DNA of 64,000 bases, from the NCBI GenBank assembly GCA_035523875.1, contig DATKPY010000048.1, positions 1 through 64,000 on the forward strand. Direction: 5' to 3'. Position 1 is the stretch's first letter. The number at the start of each line of letters is the position of its first letter. Below the pieces are notes generated by a model. It made no database searches. It saw nothing but the letters and a program-made list of their open reading frames with translations, and was not told the origin of the DNA. The stretch comes from JASHUC01 sp035523875 (GTDB taxonomy: Bacteria > Pseudomonadota > Gammaproteobacteria > Steroidobacterales > Steroidobacteraceae). Positions 1 to 7,112 of this stretch are shown here, one piece after another. The position numbers and the translations under genes were made by a program.

Positions 1-203
1 GGCGGCCAAAGGCCGCCGAGCCGCAACACCAGCGCGCCGGCGAGCGGCAAGTTGTTCTCGGCAACAAACAACTGGGCATCGTGCTCGCTGAGATCCACGG
101 CCACCGAGCCCGCTGACGGCACATCAAACCAGCGCGCGCCCCCAGGCATGCGCAGGGCAGCGCGGGCGTGTTGAGTCGAGATGTTGTGCAGGAAGAGTTC
201 CAC
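1..203 (-). CDS. Partial phage-element protein, runs off the left edge
   Basis: An open frame on the minus strand begins with GTG at 203 and stays open to position 1, giving at least 67 codons with no stop. A Shine-Dalgarno sequence (AGGAG) lies six bases upstream of the GTG, which is the main support. The visible protein begins VELFLHNIST and has no motif I recognise. It is the last visible member of the leftward gene string of the phage-like element, in the place where virion or DNA-packaging genes downstream of a terminase would be expected. That role is only inferred from position. Confidence 0.5.
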   Translation of the reverse strand, partial: MELFLHNISTQHARAALRMPGGARWFDVPSAGSVAVDLSEHDAQLFVAENNLPLAGALVLRLGGLWP

Positions 204-216
204 GCGACGCTCCTAT

Positions 217-387
217 TCAAACAGAAGCGAGCGCGGCGCCGTGACGCTTGCAGGGACGCCACGACGCCGCAGCACGCCGCCCGATCAGGCCCGGGCGTCG
301 CCCTCGGCGCGGCGCGGGAGGAGTAGGATCGCAGAGCTTGCGCGCTGCGCCGAGGCCCGCGCTCGCCGAGCGCTGGGGGTTATTCAT
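217..387 (-). CDS. Possible small protein (56 aa), doubtful
   Basis: An ATG-started frame of 56 codons, Arg/Pro/Ala-rich, without a convincing ribosome binding site. Its ATG overlaps the stop of a 21-codon frame (384-449, starting MLRQDLAALT) that begins directly after the stop of the upstream 251-aa gene. The pair could be two tiny coupled genes or one small gene broken by a frameshift. In DNA this GC-rich, open frames of this size arise by chance, so this is only a candidate occupant of the stretch 204-449. Confidence 0.2.
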   Translation of the reverse strand: MNNPQRSASAGLGAARKLCDPTPPAPRRGRRPGLIGRRAAASWRPCKRHGAALASV

Positions 388-449
388 GGCCGCGCGACCG
401 ACCAGCTGCGCGCGCCCGCCGTGAGCGCGGCGAGATCTTGCCGAAGCAT

Positions 450-1205
450 CTAGACGTCAATATCGCCCTCCGGCCGCGCGAGGAGCCGCTCGCTCACCTC
501 GGCCCAACGCTCGGCCTCAACCTCCACCAACGCCGCGCTCGGCGGCTGCGCCACGAGCTGCGCGAGATCGGCAGCGACGCGCGGGCCAACGCCAGCCGCC
601 GTAAATCTGCCGTAGGGATGCGCCGGGCCCCACTTGGAGGTCAGGTACCGCAGTCCTTCAAGTGCAAGCTGCGCCTCGGCGACCTGCGGCAGCAGCCGCG
701 CGAGCAGCGCACGGTGCCGCTCGCCGAGCGCGTAGAGCAACTCGGTGAGCGCGACATTGACCGTAAGGCGCGCGTGCGAGAGCGCGCCGGCCGCGAGGCT
801 CTCGCGCTCGCGCAACTCATGCATCGCCGCAGCGGCCCCGGCAGCACGCAACCGTGCGTCCTCAGCGGCCCGGCGGGCGACCGCGGCGGCATCGAATACA
901 GCGCGATCCGCGGGCTGCTGCTCACGCGCGCCGGCCGCAGCCCACGCCCGAGCAGCCTCTGACGCACGAGCCTCGGCTGCCGCTAACTCGCGTTCGGCAT
1001 CGGCAGCGGCGTCAATAACCGCTTGCGCACGGGCAACAGCGGCCCGCGCCTCCTCGTGTGCCGCCTGCGCTGGCGCAATGGTTCCCAAAGCCTCGCGCAG
1101 CGCAGCGCGCGCGGCCTCGGCATCCGCGGGCACCCGCTCAACTACCGCAGAGGGCTCCCGCGGCGGAATGAGTGCGGTCAAGACTGCGCCCCAGCGGATG
1201 CTCAT
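450..1205 (-). CDS. Hypothetical Ala/Glu-rich coiled-coil protein of the phage element
   Basis: The 251-aa product starts MSIRWGAVLT; its ATG overlaps the stop of the upstream gene (ATGA at 1202-1205). Residues roughly 35-160 are long Ala/Glu/Arg helices with heptad-like spacing, suggesting a coiled coil, followed by a mixed C-terminal part. I recognise no catalytic motif, signal peptide or membrane segment. The position several genes after the terminase, and the helical composition, would suit a head/portal-associated or scaffold-like component, but nothing in the sequence proves that. Confidence 0.6.
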   Translation of the reverse strand: MSIRWGAVLTALIPPREPSAVVERVPADAEAARAALREALGTIAPAQAAHEEARAAVARAQAVIDAAADAERELAAAEARASEAARAWAAAGAREQQPADRAVFDAAAVARRAAEDARLRAAGAAAAMHELRERESLAAGALSHARLTVNVALTELLYALGERHRALLARLLPQVAEAQLALEGLRYLTSKWGPAHPYGRFTAAGVGPRVAADLAQLVAQPPSAALVEVEAERWAEVSERLLARPEGDIDV

Positions 1206-1444
1206 CGCTGCGCGCCTCCGAACCCGCTCACGAGTTTGCTCGGATAGGAGAACGGCCCAAGCCAAGCCGCTGGGTCGCCCAGAAAGTATGAAATGCGGCG
1301 TCCACTGCGATCGATGCGAACGATCTCCTTCAGCTCGCCGGAGTTGTAGAGACGGTCTTGCTCCCGCTGCGCGTCGCTCTTTCGCGGCTGGGGCGTTTCA
1401 AAGAACGCATCCGGCGCCACCACCGCGCTCGTCGCCGCGCTCAT
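1202..1444 (-). CDS. Small hypothetical protein (80 aa) of the phage element
   Basis: The product starts MSAATSAVVA. The gene is coupled on both sides: its ATG overlaps the stop of the 93-aa gene (1441-1444) and its stop overlaps the ATG of the 251-aa gene (1202-1205). An AGGG sits five bases before the ATG. The chain of ATGA junctions is the best evidence that this is a real gene rather than a chance frame. The C-terminal half (LYNSGELKEIVRIDRSGRRI) looks like a short beta-hairpin fold. No function is recognised. Confidence 0.6.
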   Translation of the reverse strand: MSAATSAVVAPDAFFETPQPRKSDAQREQDRLYNSGELKEIVRIDRSGRRISYFLGDPAAWLGPFSYPSKLVSGFGGAQR

Positions 1445-1722
1445 CGCAGCCCTCGGTGCGAGATTTCGTCGTCGCGCCCGTGCGTATCAAACGCCGACTT
1501 GGGACTCTCCCCGCCCTTGGGCGAGGTGGCGGCGACGGCGTTGTCGCCCGCGGGCGGCGTCGGCTGGACGCCGTATATGCGCTCCGCCCCCACGGGCGGG
1601 ATGTTCGCGAGCGTGCTGTCCGGCGCGTGGCCCTCCTTCGCATCGCGCAACGCGGGATCGCCGGGCTGCACGCGGTGGTCGCCGGGCTGTCCGACAATCA
1701 TCGAGGGTTCGTGGCGTGGCAT
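1441..1722 (-). CDS. Small hypothetical protein (93 aa) of the phage element
   Basis: The ATG at 1722 is preceded by a strong Shine-Dalgarno (TAGGAG, about eight bases away). The product is hydrophilic and rich in Gly, Pro and Asp, probably largely disordered, and its stop overlaps the next start. I see no domain. It belongs to the small-gene run downstream of the terminase. Confidence 0.55.
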   Translation of the reverse strand: MPRHEPSMIVGQPGDHRVQPGDPALRDAKEGHAPDSTLANIPPVGAERIYGVQPTPPAGDNAVAATSPKGGESPKSAFDTHGRDDEISHRGLR

Positions 1723-1754
1723 TCGTGTGCTCCTAGAGTTGAAAGCGGGCGCGA

Positions 1755-1940
1755 TCAGGTTGCTGTTGCAAGTGGCGTCGGCTTACCCTGCTCGGCGTGC
1801 TCGCCAGTTTCCGTTTGCCGCTGCGGCTCGGCTTCATCGCCGCGGGCTACGGGGCAAGGAGCGCCGGGCAGCCCGCTCAAGCGCGCGTGCCGCGCGAGGT
1901 GGTCAGCGCGCGCTACGACACTCGCCTTGGGGGTGTTCAT
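1755..1940 (-). CDS. Small hypothetical protein (61 aa) of the phage element
   Basis: The frame begins MNTPKASVVA at an ATG (1938-1940) preceded by AAGGAG nine bases upstream, a good ribosome binding site. It overlaps the end of the ribbon-helix-helix gene by about 38 bases in another frame. The product is polar and rich in Ala, Gln and Glu with no motif. The ribosome binding site is the only real support. The alternative is that the end of the ribbon-helix-helix gene is the only coding sequence here. Confidence 0.4.
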   Translation of the reverse strand: MNTPKASVVARADHLARHARLSGLPGAPCPVARGDEAEPQRQTETGEHAEQGKPTPLATAT

Positions 1941-2133
1941 CGGCGGGGGCTCCTTCGTGTTGAGCGGTGAGCTGCGCGCGTGTGTCGCGCGCAAGGCCCG
2001 AGGTATCACCGGCCTCAAGCCAGCGCTCGAGCACCGCGCGAACGAGATTGGAGCGGCTGCGCAGGTAGCGCTCCGCGGCGTCATCAAGCCGGTCGACGGT
2101 CTCCTCGGGCATCGATAGCGAGATGTTCTTCAT
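1903..2133 (-). CDS. Ribbon-helix-helix (CopG/MetJ-type) DNA-binding protein
   Basis: The 76-aa product starts MKNISLSMPEETVDRLDDAA and continues RYLRSRSNLVRAVLERWL: a short beta strand, then helix, turn and helix, the plan of ribbon-helix-helix proteins, with the fold in residues 3-45. The C-terminal third is polar and probably disordered. Such proteins bind DNA as dimers and are common as phage or plasmid regulators and antitoxins. No toxin partner is visible next to it, so a regulatory role in the element is more likely. It overlaps the 3' end of the upstream HTH gene by about 50 bases and lacks a clear ribosome binding site. Confidence 0.6.
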   Translation of the reverse strand: MKNISLSMPEETVDRLDDAAERYLRSRSNLVRAVLERWLEAGDTSGLARDTRAQLTAQHEGAPADEHPQGECRSAR

Positions 2134-2350
2134 ACGAGTTATTGAAACCTATTGAGGGCGGTTTGTTCGGCGCGTTTTGCGCCACAGCGCCGCCGAGCGC
2201 GCCAGAGGCGATCAGCTCCTCGCGCAGCCGCACCAGCGTGCGCCGCGAGACGCCATAGCGCACCGACAGCGCCTTCATCGTGAGCCGCTCACGGAGCGCG
2301 AGGTCGGCGAGGATCTGCTCGCGCTGCTCGGGTGTGAGCCTTCGGCTCAT
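2084..2350 (-). CDS. Small helix-turn-helix protein (88 aa)
   Basis: The product begins MSRRLTPEQREQILADLALR and contains a helix-turn-helix at about residues 22-45 (LTMKALSVRYGVSRRTLVRL), of the kind found in Hin/transposase-type and phage regulatory proteins. The ATG overlaps the terminase stop codon (2347-2350), so it is translationally coupled to packaging. In many phages a small HTH protein beside the large terminase is the small terminase subunit that recognises pac/cos DNA; that role is possible here but unproven, since small terminases usually lie upstream. Confidence 0.6.
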   Translation of the reverse strand: MSRRLTPEQREQILADLALRERLTMKALSVRYGVSRRTLVRLREELIASGALGGAVAQNAPNKPPSIGFNNSYEEHLAIDARGDRRPA

Positions 2351-4788
2351 CGCCGCGTGAACGCTCGCGGGTCGATCTCGATGCCAAGCGGCGCGACGAT
2401 CGACACCTTACCGTCGATCACGTGCCTTCCGGGCCGCAGCGGCCAGCTCACGAGGAAGCAGCCGGGGTTGTCCTCGGGCACCGTGACATCAACACCAACG
2501 CCGTCGATCTCATGCGGCCCGGGCGCGAGGAGAACGCTCGGGAAGCGCCGCGGCGCGGGCGCACTTGGGGCCGAAGCGGGCTTCGCTCCACGCACCGGGC
2601 GCGGCGGCACGGTGGCTGCAGGCAGCACCATCTCGCCGTCGGGCCCGCAATAGACCAACAGCACCGCAGTCGCGAGCGCCTGCGCGAGCGGACTTTCAGA
2701 GTTTGGCGCCTCGGCGCTCAACAACTCGCGGAGGAAGTTCCGCGTGTTCCCGCGGTACTCGACCACACGCTCCGCCGCGGGCCGGCAGAGCGGCGCGAGC
2801 CCGAGGCGAACTAACGGCTGCGCGAGCCCGAGCCGCTCGGGCGGCGGCGGCAGGTGCTCCGCGAGCGGAGAGACCAGGAAGCCGCTCGCACCGAACAGGG
2901 CCGCATAGCCCGACCGCGGATCGTCGGCAAAGAGCCGCGCGAGGCATCCCGGCTGCGCGCACACCTCGGCCAACTCCACCAAACGCTCCGCGACGCTGCG
3001 CGGCCACTCGACGCTTCCACGGTTGAAGGCCTGCAAGTCGTAGTCGAGCACATGCAACCGCGGCCCGCGTGTCCCATCATCGCCCATGAGGATCGTCCCA
3101 CAGAAGACCACCGCCGCCGCATCGCCAACACCGGCAACTACGCCGAACACCATATCGCGCCGCTGCGGCAACTCCAGCACCTGCGCCGCGGGCGCGGAAG
3201 GCGCGCTCACGGCAACCGCACCGCCAAAGTATGAGATCGAGCGCGGGCCGAAGGCGATCATCAGCGCGTCGGCCAAGTTTGGGCTCATCGCTCCGTCGGG
3301 CGTCTTGTCGATGAGGATCTTGCCGGCGCTGTTGAGCGAGTATGTGGGCTGCGACAATTCCACCGTAAGCGCAATCAGCTGGGGCAGGTCGGGCGACAGC
3401 GAGATGATCGCGTCGGCCTCGAACGGCAAGTGCTCGACCACTGCGCGGTAGGTCGCCTGGAACCGGAGCCGCAGCGCCCACCACGCCTGCGCTTTCAAAT
3501 TTGCGAAGTAATCGCGATTCAAACGCCCCTCGACGAGCGAGCCCTCGGGATCGGACACCGCACCGCTGCCGCGGAAGGGCTCCGCAGCGATCTCGCCCTT
3601 ACCGGCCTCGCGGCGCTCGCCATTGATCTGCACGGCATCGCCACGGACACCTGCACCAAGGCCGTCGGCGTCGTAATCAAATGCGGCGTAACCGTGCTGC
3701 TCACACAAGCCCATTGCGCGCACCGTGGTGCGGTAAATGTCCGAGCCCTTGCCGCTCCACGACTCGGCGTGCTCAACGAGGATGCCGTGGCGACCGATAA
3801 GTGCGTTGCGATCCTTGCCCTCATCGGCTACGTCCAACGCCGCGCGCCGCTCACCGCTCGGCGTGATGCCGAGTTTCATGTGCGCACCGACTGACGCCTG
3901 CACCCACTCGGCGGGGATGAGAATTCCTTCAACGCTTGCGTCGTAGCGCAAATCGATCTCTTGCGCGCGCGTCACCGCATCGAGCAACCGGCACTGCCGC
4001 TCGTACCACACCTCGCCCTTGCGCGGATCAGAACGCCAGCCAAAAGTGAACACCTGCACCCGCCCGCTCCAGCGCTTCACCGCAAATGCATTCGCGCGCC
4101 CGTTCGGCGTGCTGACATCAATGCGGCAGTCCGTGTTCGAGGCCAAGCTCGCCTCAATGAGTTGCGGACGCTCAAGGAACGCCGCCTCGTCGATGACGTA
4201 AAGCGTAGAACGCCCACCGCGCCCGATCGCATCTCCCGCCTCACCGACAATTGCTGAGCCGGTCGCGGGGAACACGCACCGCATGTGTGCGCTGTGGTGG
4301 CTCTCGTCCCAGCCGCCACGGAACTCGGGCGGCAAGTGCGCGAGGAAGAAACGCAGCTTCCAAAACAAACAGTCAGGGTCGCCCGAACGATCCACCTTGT
4401 CCTCGGTGCGCGAGCCAATGCCGATCACAACGTTGCGGTGGAACAGGCACAGCGTGCCCGCCAAGCAAGCAACCAGCCACGAGGCCCCGCAGTCGCGGCT
4501 TTTCTCGATCAGCCCCGGCTCACGCCCCGCCATGCGGTCGAGGATGAACTGCACCATCTCGCGCTGCCGCTCAAAGAGCACGAAGGGCACCTCGACCGGG
4601 AGCCCGCGGTTCTTATTTCGCGGGTCAAACGTGAGGCCCCAGTCTGCGATGAACTCCGCCGGGTGCTCGGCATAGAACGCCCGCAGCGCCTCGACCGCCC
4701 CGGGCGTCTCACGCAGCCGCCGCAGCTTCTCAGCACGCTCGGCGATCACCCGTGCGTAATCGGGGTTGGCAAAGTCGAACTCCGTCAT
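2347..4788 (-). CDS. Phage terminase large subunit (TerL-like) with long C-terminal extension
   Basis: The 813-aa product is a DNA-packaging ATPase/nuclease. An ATPase core is suggested by a Walker A-like EKSRDCGAS at residues 95-103 and a Walker B LYVIDEA at 196-202 with its catalytic Glu. An RNase H-like nuclease domain follows, with candidate metal ligands Asp319 (ALDVADEG), Asp371/373 (FDYDADG) and Asp507 (NLADALMI). Large terminases normally end near residue 520-560. Here about 270 further residues follow, including a stretch with its own Asp-rich strands (about 545-650). It lies downstream of the HTH and RuvC-like genes and overlaps the next gene by ATGA. TerL family membership is fairly sure; the role of the extension is unknown. 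Confidence 0.85.
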   Translation of the reverse strand: MTEFDFANPDYARVIAERAEKLRRLRETPGAVEALRAFYAEHPAEFIADWGLTFDPRNKNRGLPVEVPFVLFERQREMVQFILDRMAGREPGLIEKSRDCGASWLVACLAGTLCLFHRNVVIGIGSRTEDKVDRSGDPDCLFWKLRFFLAHLPPEFRGGWDESHHSAHMRCVFPATGSAIVGEAGDAIGRGGRSTLYVIDEAAFLERPQLIEASLASNTDCRIDVSTPNGRANAFAVKRWSGRVQVFTFGWRSDPRKGEVWYERQCRLLDAVTRAQEIDLRYDASVEGILIPAEWVQASVGAHMKLGITPSGERRAALDVADEGKDRNALIGRHGILVEHAESWSGKGSDIYRTTVRAMGLCEQHGYAAFDYDADGLGAGVRGDAVQINGERREAGKGEIAAEPFRGSGAVSDPEGSLVEGRLNRDYFANLKAQAWWALRLRFQATYRAVVEHLPFEADAIISLSPDLPQLIALTVELSQPTYSLNSAGKILIDKTPDGAMSPNLADALMIAFGPRSISYFGGAVAVSAPSAPAAQVLELPQRRDMVFGVVAGVGDAAAVVFCGTILMGDDGTRGPRLHVLDYDLQAFNRGSVEWPRSVAERLVELAEVCAQPGCLARLFADDPRSGYAALFGASGFLVSPLAEHLPPPPERLGLAQPLVRLGLAPLCRPAAERVVEYRGNTRNFLRELLSAEAPNSESPLAQALATAVLLVYCGPDGEMVLPAATVPPRPVRGAKPASAPSAPAPRRFPSVLLAPGPHEIDGVGVDVTVPEDNPGCFLVSWPLRPGRHVIDGKVSIVAPLGIEIDPRAFTRR

Positions 4789-4985
4789 ACACCGCCCTCC
4801 ATCAACACCCGCACGGCACGCTCGCTGAGGCCGAGAGCCTCGCCAATATCGCGAGCCGTGAGCCCGCGAGCACGCAACTCCACCGCCGCAGCACGCAAGG
4901 TCTCGCGATCACGCGGCCGGTGCTCAGCGCCCGCAAGCAACCCGAGCGCGCGCATATCAAGCCGGCCACCGACGGTGCGGCTCAT
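4785..4985 (-). CDS. Small HTH protein (66 aa) between RuvC-like nuclease and terminase
   Basis: The product starts MSRTVGGRLDM and carries a helix-turn-helix in residues 36-62 (LRARGLTARDIGEALGLSER). Its ATG overlaps the stop of the RuvC-like gene (4982-4985) and its stop overlaps the terminase ATG (4785-4788), so the three genes are tightly coupled. A tiny HTH protein directly upstream of TerL is a good position for a small terminase or a transcription factor for late genes. The sequence alone does not separate these options. Confidence 0.65.
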   Translation of the reverse strand: MSRTVGGRLDMRALGLLAGAEHRPRDRETLRAAAVELRARGLTARDIGEALGLSERAVRVLMEGGV

Positions 4986-5461
4986 GCCACGGCCCCCCGC
5001 TCGCGCCCCAGCGCCCAGCGAGCGAGCAGCAGCGCCTCGGCCCGGTTGTGATCCCGCGCGCGATCGAGGTCGGCGGCCGGGTAGAGCAAGCGAGCGCGGT
5101 TGAGGCTCGCGGCCTTGTCGGGCCCGAGCCCGGCGCCACGCTTCCAGGCGGCAGCCGACGCAAGCTCGATCGAGCAGCCCGCTACCTGGAGCACCGCGAG
5201 CAGCGAGCCGAGCCCCATGCCGATCGTGAGGCAGGAGCTGCGCCCTTGCGCCGGCATCGCTTGCTGCCGCTCCACCACCGCATGCACGGGCCGCCCCGCC
5301 TTCAGCTCGATCAGTCGCGACAAGAACACCGAGGCGTCCACCCATCGCAACGCGCCGTCGGCGATGGTCGGCAGGTCCTCCACCGCGAGCAGCTCGCCCG
5401 CGCGATCGAGCAGGGCAATCGCGCCAGTGGTGCCCGGATCAACGCCGAGGATGTAGCTCAT
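4982..5461 (-). CDS. RuvC-like Holliday-junction/branch nuclease, phage type
   Basis: The 159-aa product begins MSYILGVDPGTTGAIALLDR, the first RNase H strand of RuvC-family nucleases with Asp7 as metal ligand. VVERQQAMPAQGR at 62-74 supplies the conserved Glu, and ARDHNRAEALLLA near 136-148 the C-terminal acidic/His region. RuvC-type enzymes cut four-way junctions; phage members resolve branched DNA before packaging, which fits its position immediately before the HTH and terminase genes. The start was placed at ATG 5461 because the upstream 40 codons are unlike the family and the catalytic strand starts here. Confidence 0.8.
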   Translation of the reverse strand: MSYILGVDPGTTGAIALLDRAGELLAVEDLPTIADGALRWVDASVFLSRLIELKAGRPVHAVVERQQAMPAQGRSSCLTIGMGLGSLLAVLQVAGCSIELASAAAWKRGAGLGPDKAASLNRARLLYPAADLDRARDHNRAEALLLARWALGRERGAVA

Positions 5462-5621
5462 GCAACCGCCTCGGCTCGCACCCGAGGAGCGCGCGTGGCG
5501 CACGGACAGGCGATTACGGCGGGGTTGTAGCGACCAGCGGCGAAGGCACACCCGAGAGACGCAGCACGGCATGGTGTGCACGTCGGGGCGGCCCGCAGCG
5601 GGTTGTGCTCGCCGCGGTACC

Positions 5622-6242
5622 TCATTTGTGCGCTCGGGCAGCTAACACACGCCGCACGGAGGTGCGGTGCAGCCCCAGCTCGGTCGCGATCGCGCGTTTG
5701 CTCACGCCGCGCTCGGCGAGCGCGACGATCTCCGCCTCCCGCGCCTGCGCCGGCCAGCCTGCATCGGTGGGCGCGGGGCGACCGAACTTTGTGCCCGCCT
5801 TGCGTGCCCGCTCAAGCCCCGAGCGCACGCGGTCGCGGATGAGGTCGCGCTCGAACGAGGCGAACACGCTGAGCATGCCCGCAAAGGCTCGGCCGCTCGC
5901 CGTGCTCATGTCGATCGCATCGGAGAGGCTCACGAACGCGACCCCGATCTCGGTCAGCTCCTGCAACGTCGTCACGAGATCCGCCAGCGAGCGGCCCCAG
6001 CGATCGAGCTTGTACACGAGCACCGCATCAGCCTCGCGCCGCCTGAGAGCCGCCAGGAGCGCCTCGCGCTTGCGGCGGAGCTTGGCACCGGAGCCGAACT
6101 CGGCGACCTCCTCCACCACGTCCCAACCGCGCCGGCTGGCGTACTCGCGCATGGCCTCAAGTTGCGCAGCGTTGGTTTTCTGATCGGCCGTTGAGACCCT
6201 CGCGTAGAGCACAACGCGCCGGACTTCAATCTTTGGACCCAT
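5622..6242 (-). CDS. Serine recombinase (resolvase/invertase family)
   Basis: The 206-aa product has the resolvase N-terminal domain with LYARVSTADQ, nucleophile Ser17 and Arg15, a central KLDRWGRSLADL and the long helix ending ERDLIRDRV. A short C-terminal helix-turn-helix (residues about 175-200, VSKRAIATELGLHRTSVRRV) binds the recombination site. The length matches Tn3-type resolvases and invertases, not large serine integrases. ATG 6242 was chosen because upstream codons fall in a repeat-rich intergenic region. It could resolve element multimers or invert a segment; the candidate site lies just upstream. Confidence 0.9.
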   Translation of the reverse strand: MGPKIEVRRVVLYARVSTADQKTNAAQLEAMREYASRRGWDVVEEVAEFGSGAKLRRKREALLAALRRREADAVLVYKLDRWGRSLADLVTTLQELTEIGVAFVSLSDAIDMSTASGRAFAGMLSVFASFERDLIRDRVRSGLERARKAGTKFGRPAPTDAGWPAQAREAEIVALAERGVSKRAIATELGLHRTSVRRVLAARAHK

Positions 6243-6340
6243 GGCACATAACCCCTCAGAAATCGTGCCTTCGGATTCCCCGCGAATCAGGGAGTTACCT
6301 GGCACGTTCTGACTATGGCACATAGCTATAACTTTGTGCC
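6240..6340. promoter_or_regulatory. Candidate resolvase res site/operator
   Basis: Between the resolvase start and the DUF5681 gene end are repeated short motifs. ATGGCACATA occurs twice in direct orientation (6241-6250, overlapping the start codon, and 6315-6324). The second copy lies inside the palindrome CTATGGCACATAG. GGCACA (6317-6322) and TGTGCC (6335-6340) form a further inverted repeat with a 12-base spacer, and TGGCACG stands at 6300-6306. Dimeric resolvases bind paired imperfect inverted repeats next to their own gene and repress it there, so this arrangement is as expected for a res site. The assignment is an inference. Confidence 0.45.
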
Positions 6341-6367
6341 AAGGGGGCGGGGTTGCCCCGGTGCCGA

Positions 6368-6874
6368 TCACGAGCGCGCCTCGCTCGGCGCCACGGACTG
6401 CGCCTCGATCACCTCGCCGGTGCGCGGGATGCCGCCGCCACGGATGTACTCGACGAGCCGGCGCTCCTCCTCCGGCGGTAACCGTGCCTCGCGCTGGAAC
6501 GCATGCAGCTCTGCGGGGCTCAAGCCCGCGAGGCCCGCGACGTTGAGGATGTTGACCGCGGTGCTCGGTGCAACCGGCGCAAGCGCCTTGCCGTGGCCGC
6601 GCTCGATGATCAGTTCGGCGCAGAGCACGCGGATGCGGTACGGCACCGCCGCGTTGCGCATGGTGGCGAGGATGAACTCCAGCGCCTCGGCGCTGTGGAG
6701 CTTCGCCATCTCGCGCACGTCCACCGGGATCGCTGGGCGCCCCGCATTGCGGCCGGTTGGGTTGCCCGAGGCGCCGCGCACGTAGCGCCCCAGCGCATCG
6801 CGCCGAGTCGCAGGGCGCGCAGATTTTTTCGCGGCCTCCGCGCGCGCGTGCTCATGCTCTACCTCAGCGCTCAC
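6368..6874 (-). CDS. DUF5681-domain protein, possible small terminase
   Basis: The product contains YVRGASGNPTGRNAGRP, a form of the Gly/Asn/Pro/Arg-rich N-terminal motif of DUF5681 proteins, followed by helices (DVREMAKLHSAEALEFIL) and a C-terminal helical part. DUF5681 proteins are common in prophages near terminase and replication genes, and some are thought to act as small terminase subunits. I prefer GTG 6874 (168 aa, with a weak AGGG upstream); an ATG at 6940 would add 22 residues that look unrelated to the family. It lies between the helicase and resolvase genes in the same transcription direction. Confidence 0.65.
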   Translation of the reverse strand: MSAEVEHEHARAEAAKKSARPATRRDALGRYVRGASGNPTGRNAGRPAIPVDVREMAKLHSAEALEFILATMRNAAVPYRIRVLCAELIIERGHGKALAPVAPSTAVNILNVAGLAGLSPAELHAFQREARLPPEEERRLVEYIRGGGIPRTGEVIEAQSVAPSEARS

Positions 6875-6939
6875 TGTCCCTGAAATCCGCCTGATTGCCG
6901 AACTCTGGCCAATCATGCGGCGGCTGTTGGGCGTATGCA

Positions 6940-7112
6940 TTCGCGCGTTCGCGCGGATTCGCGCGGACTCGAACTCCGCTTGAATCGCGACGGGTAGAGG
7001 GGAGGGGCCGCTCGCGATTCGAGCGGACCCCCCCCCGTCCTATACCCGCCGCGCGAATCGTTGCAGTGCCGCAGATCGGTCACTCGGTGCCCTCTTTTTG
7101 CGTTTCGCGCGG
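6940..7112. repeat. Iteron-like TTCGCGCGGA repeats beside the helicase gene
   Basis: The octamer TTCGCGCG occurs at 6940, 6949 and 6959, spaced 9-10 bases apart; the last two extend to TTCGCGCGGA. Another TTCGCGCGGA followed by CTCGCGCGG occurs at 7103-7120, inside the end of the helicase gene. Partial and inverted relatives (CGCGATTCGAGCGGA, CGCGCGAATCG) lie between. Tandem short repeats near a replicative helicase can mark a replication origin or a repressor site. There is no AT-rich segment, and simple CG-rich sequence can produce such repeats, so the call is tentative. Confidence 0.35.

Noticed and set aside
745..2118. A 457-codon plus-strand frame over the small phage genes
   Set aside because: Composition is Ala/Arg/Ser noise. 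The opposite strand has coupled genes with ribosome binding sites and a ribbon-helix-helix protein.
1903..2350. Toxin-antitoxin pair formed by the ribbon-helix-helix and HTH proteins
   Set aside because: Neither neighbour resembles a toxin and the HTH gene is coupled to the terminase, so a regulatory role is simpler.
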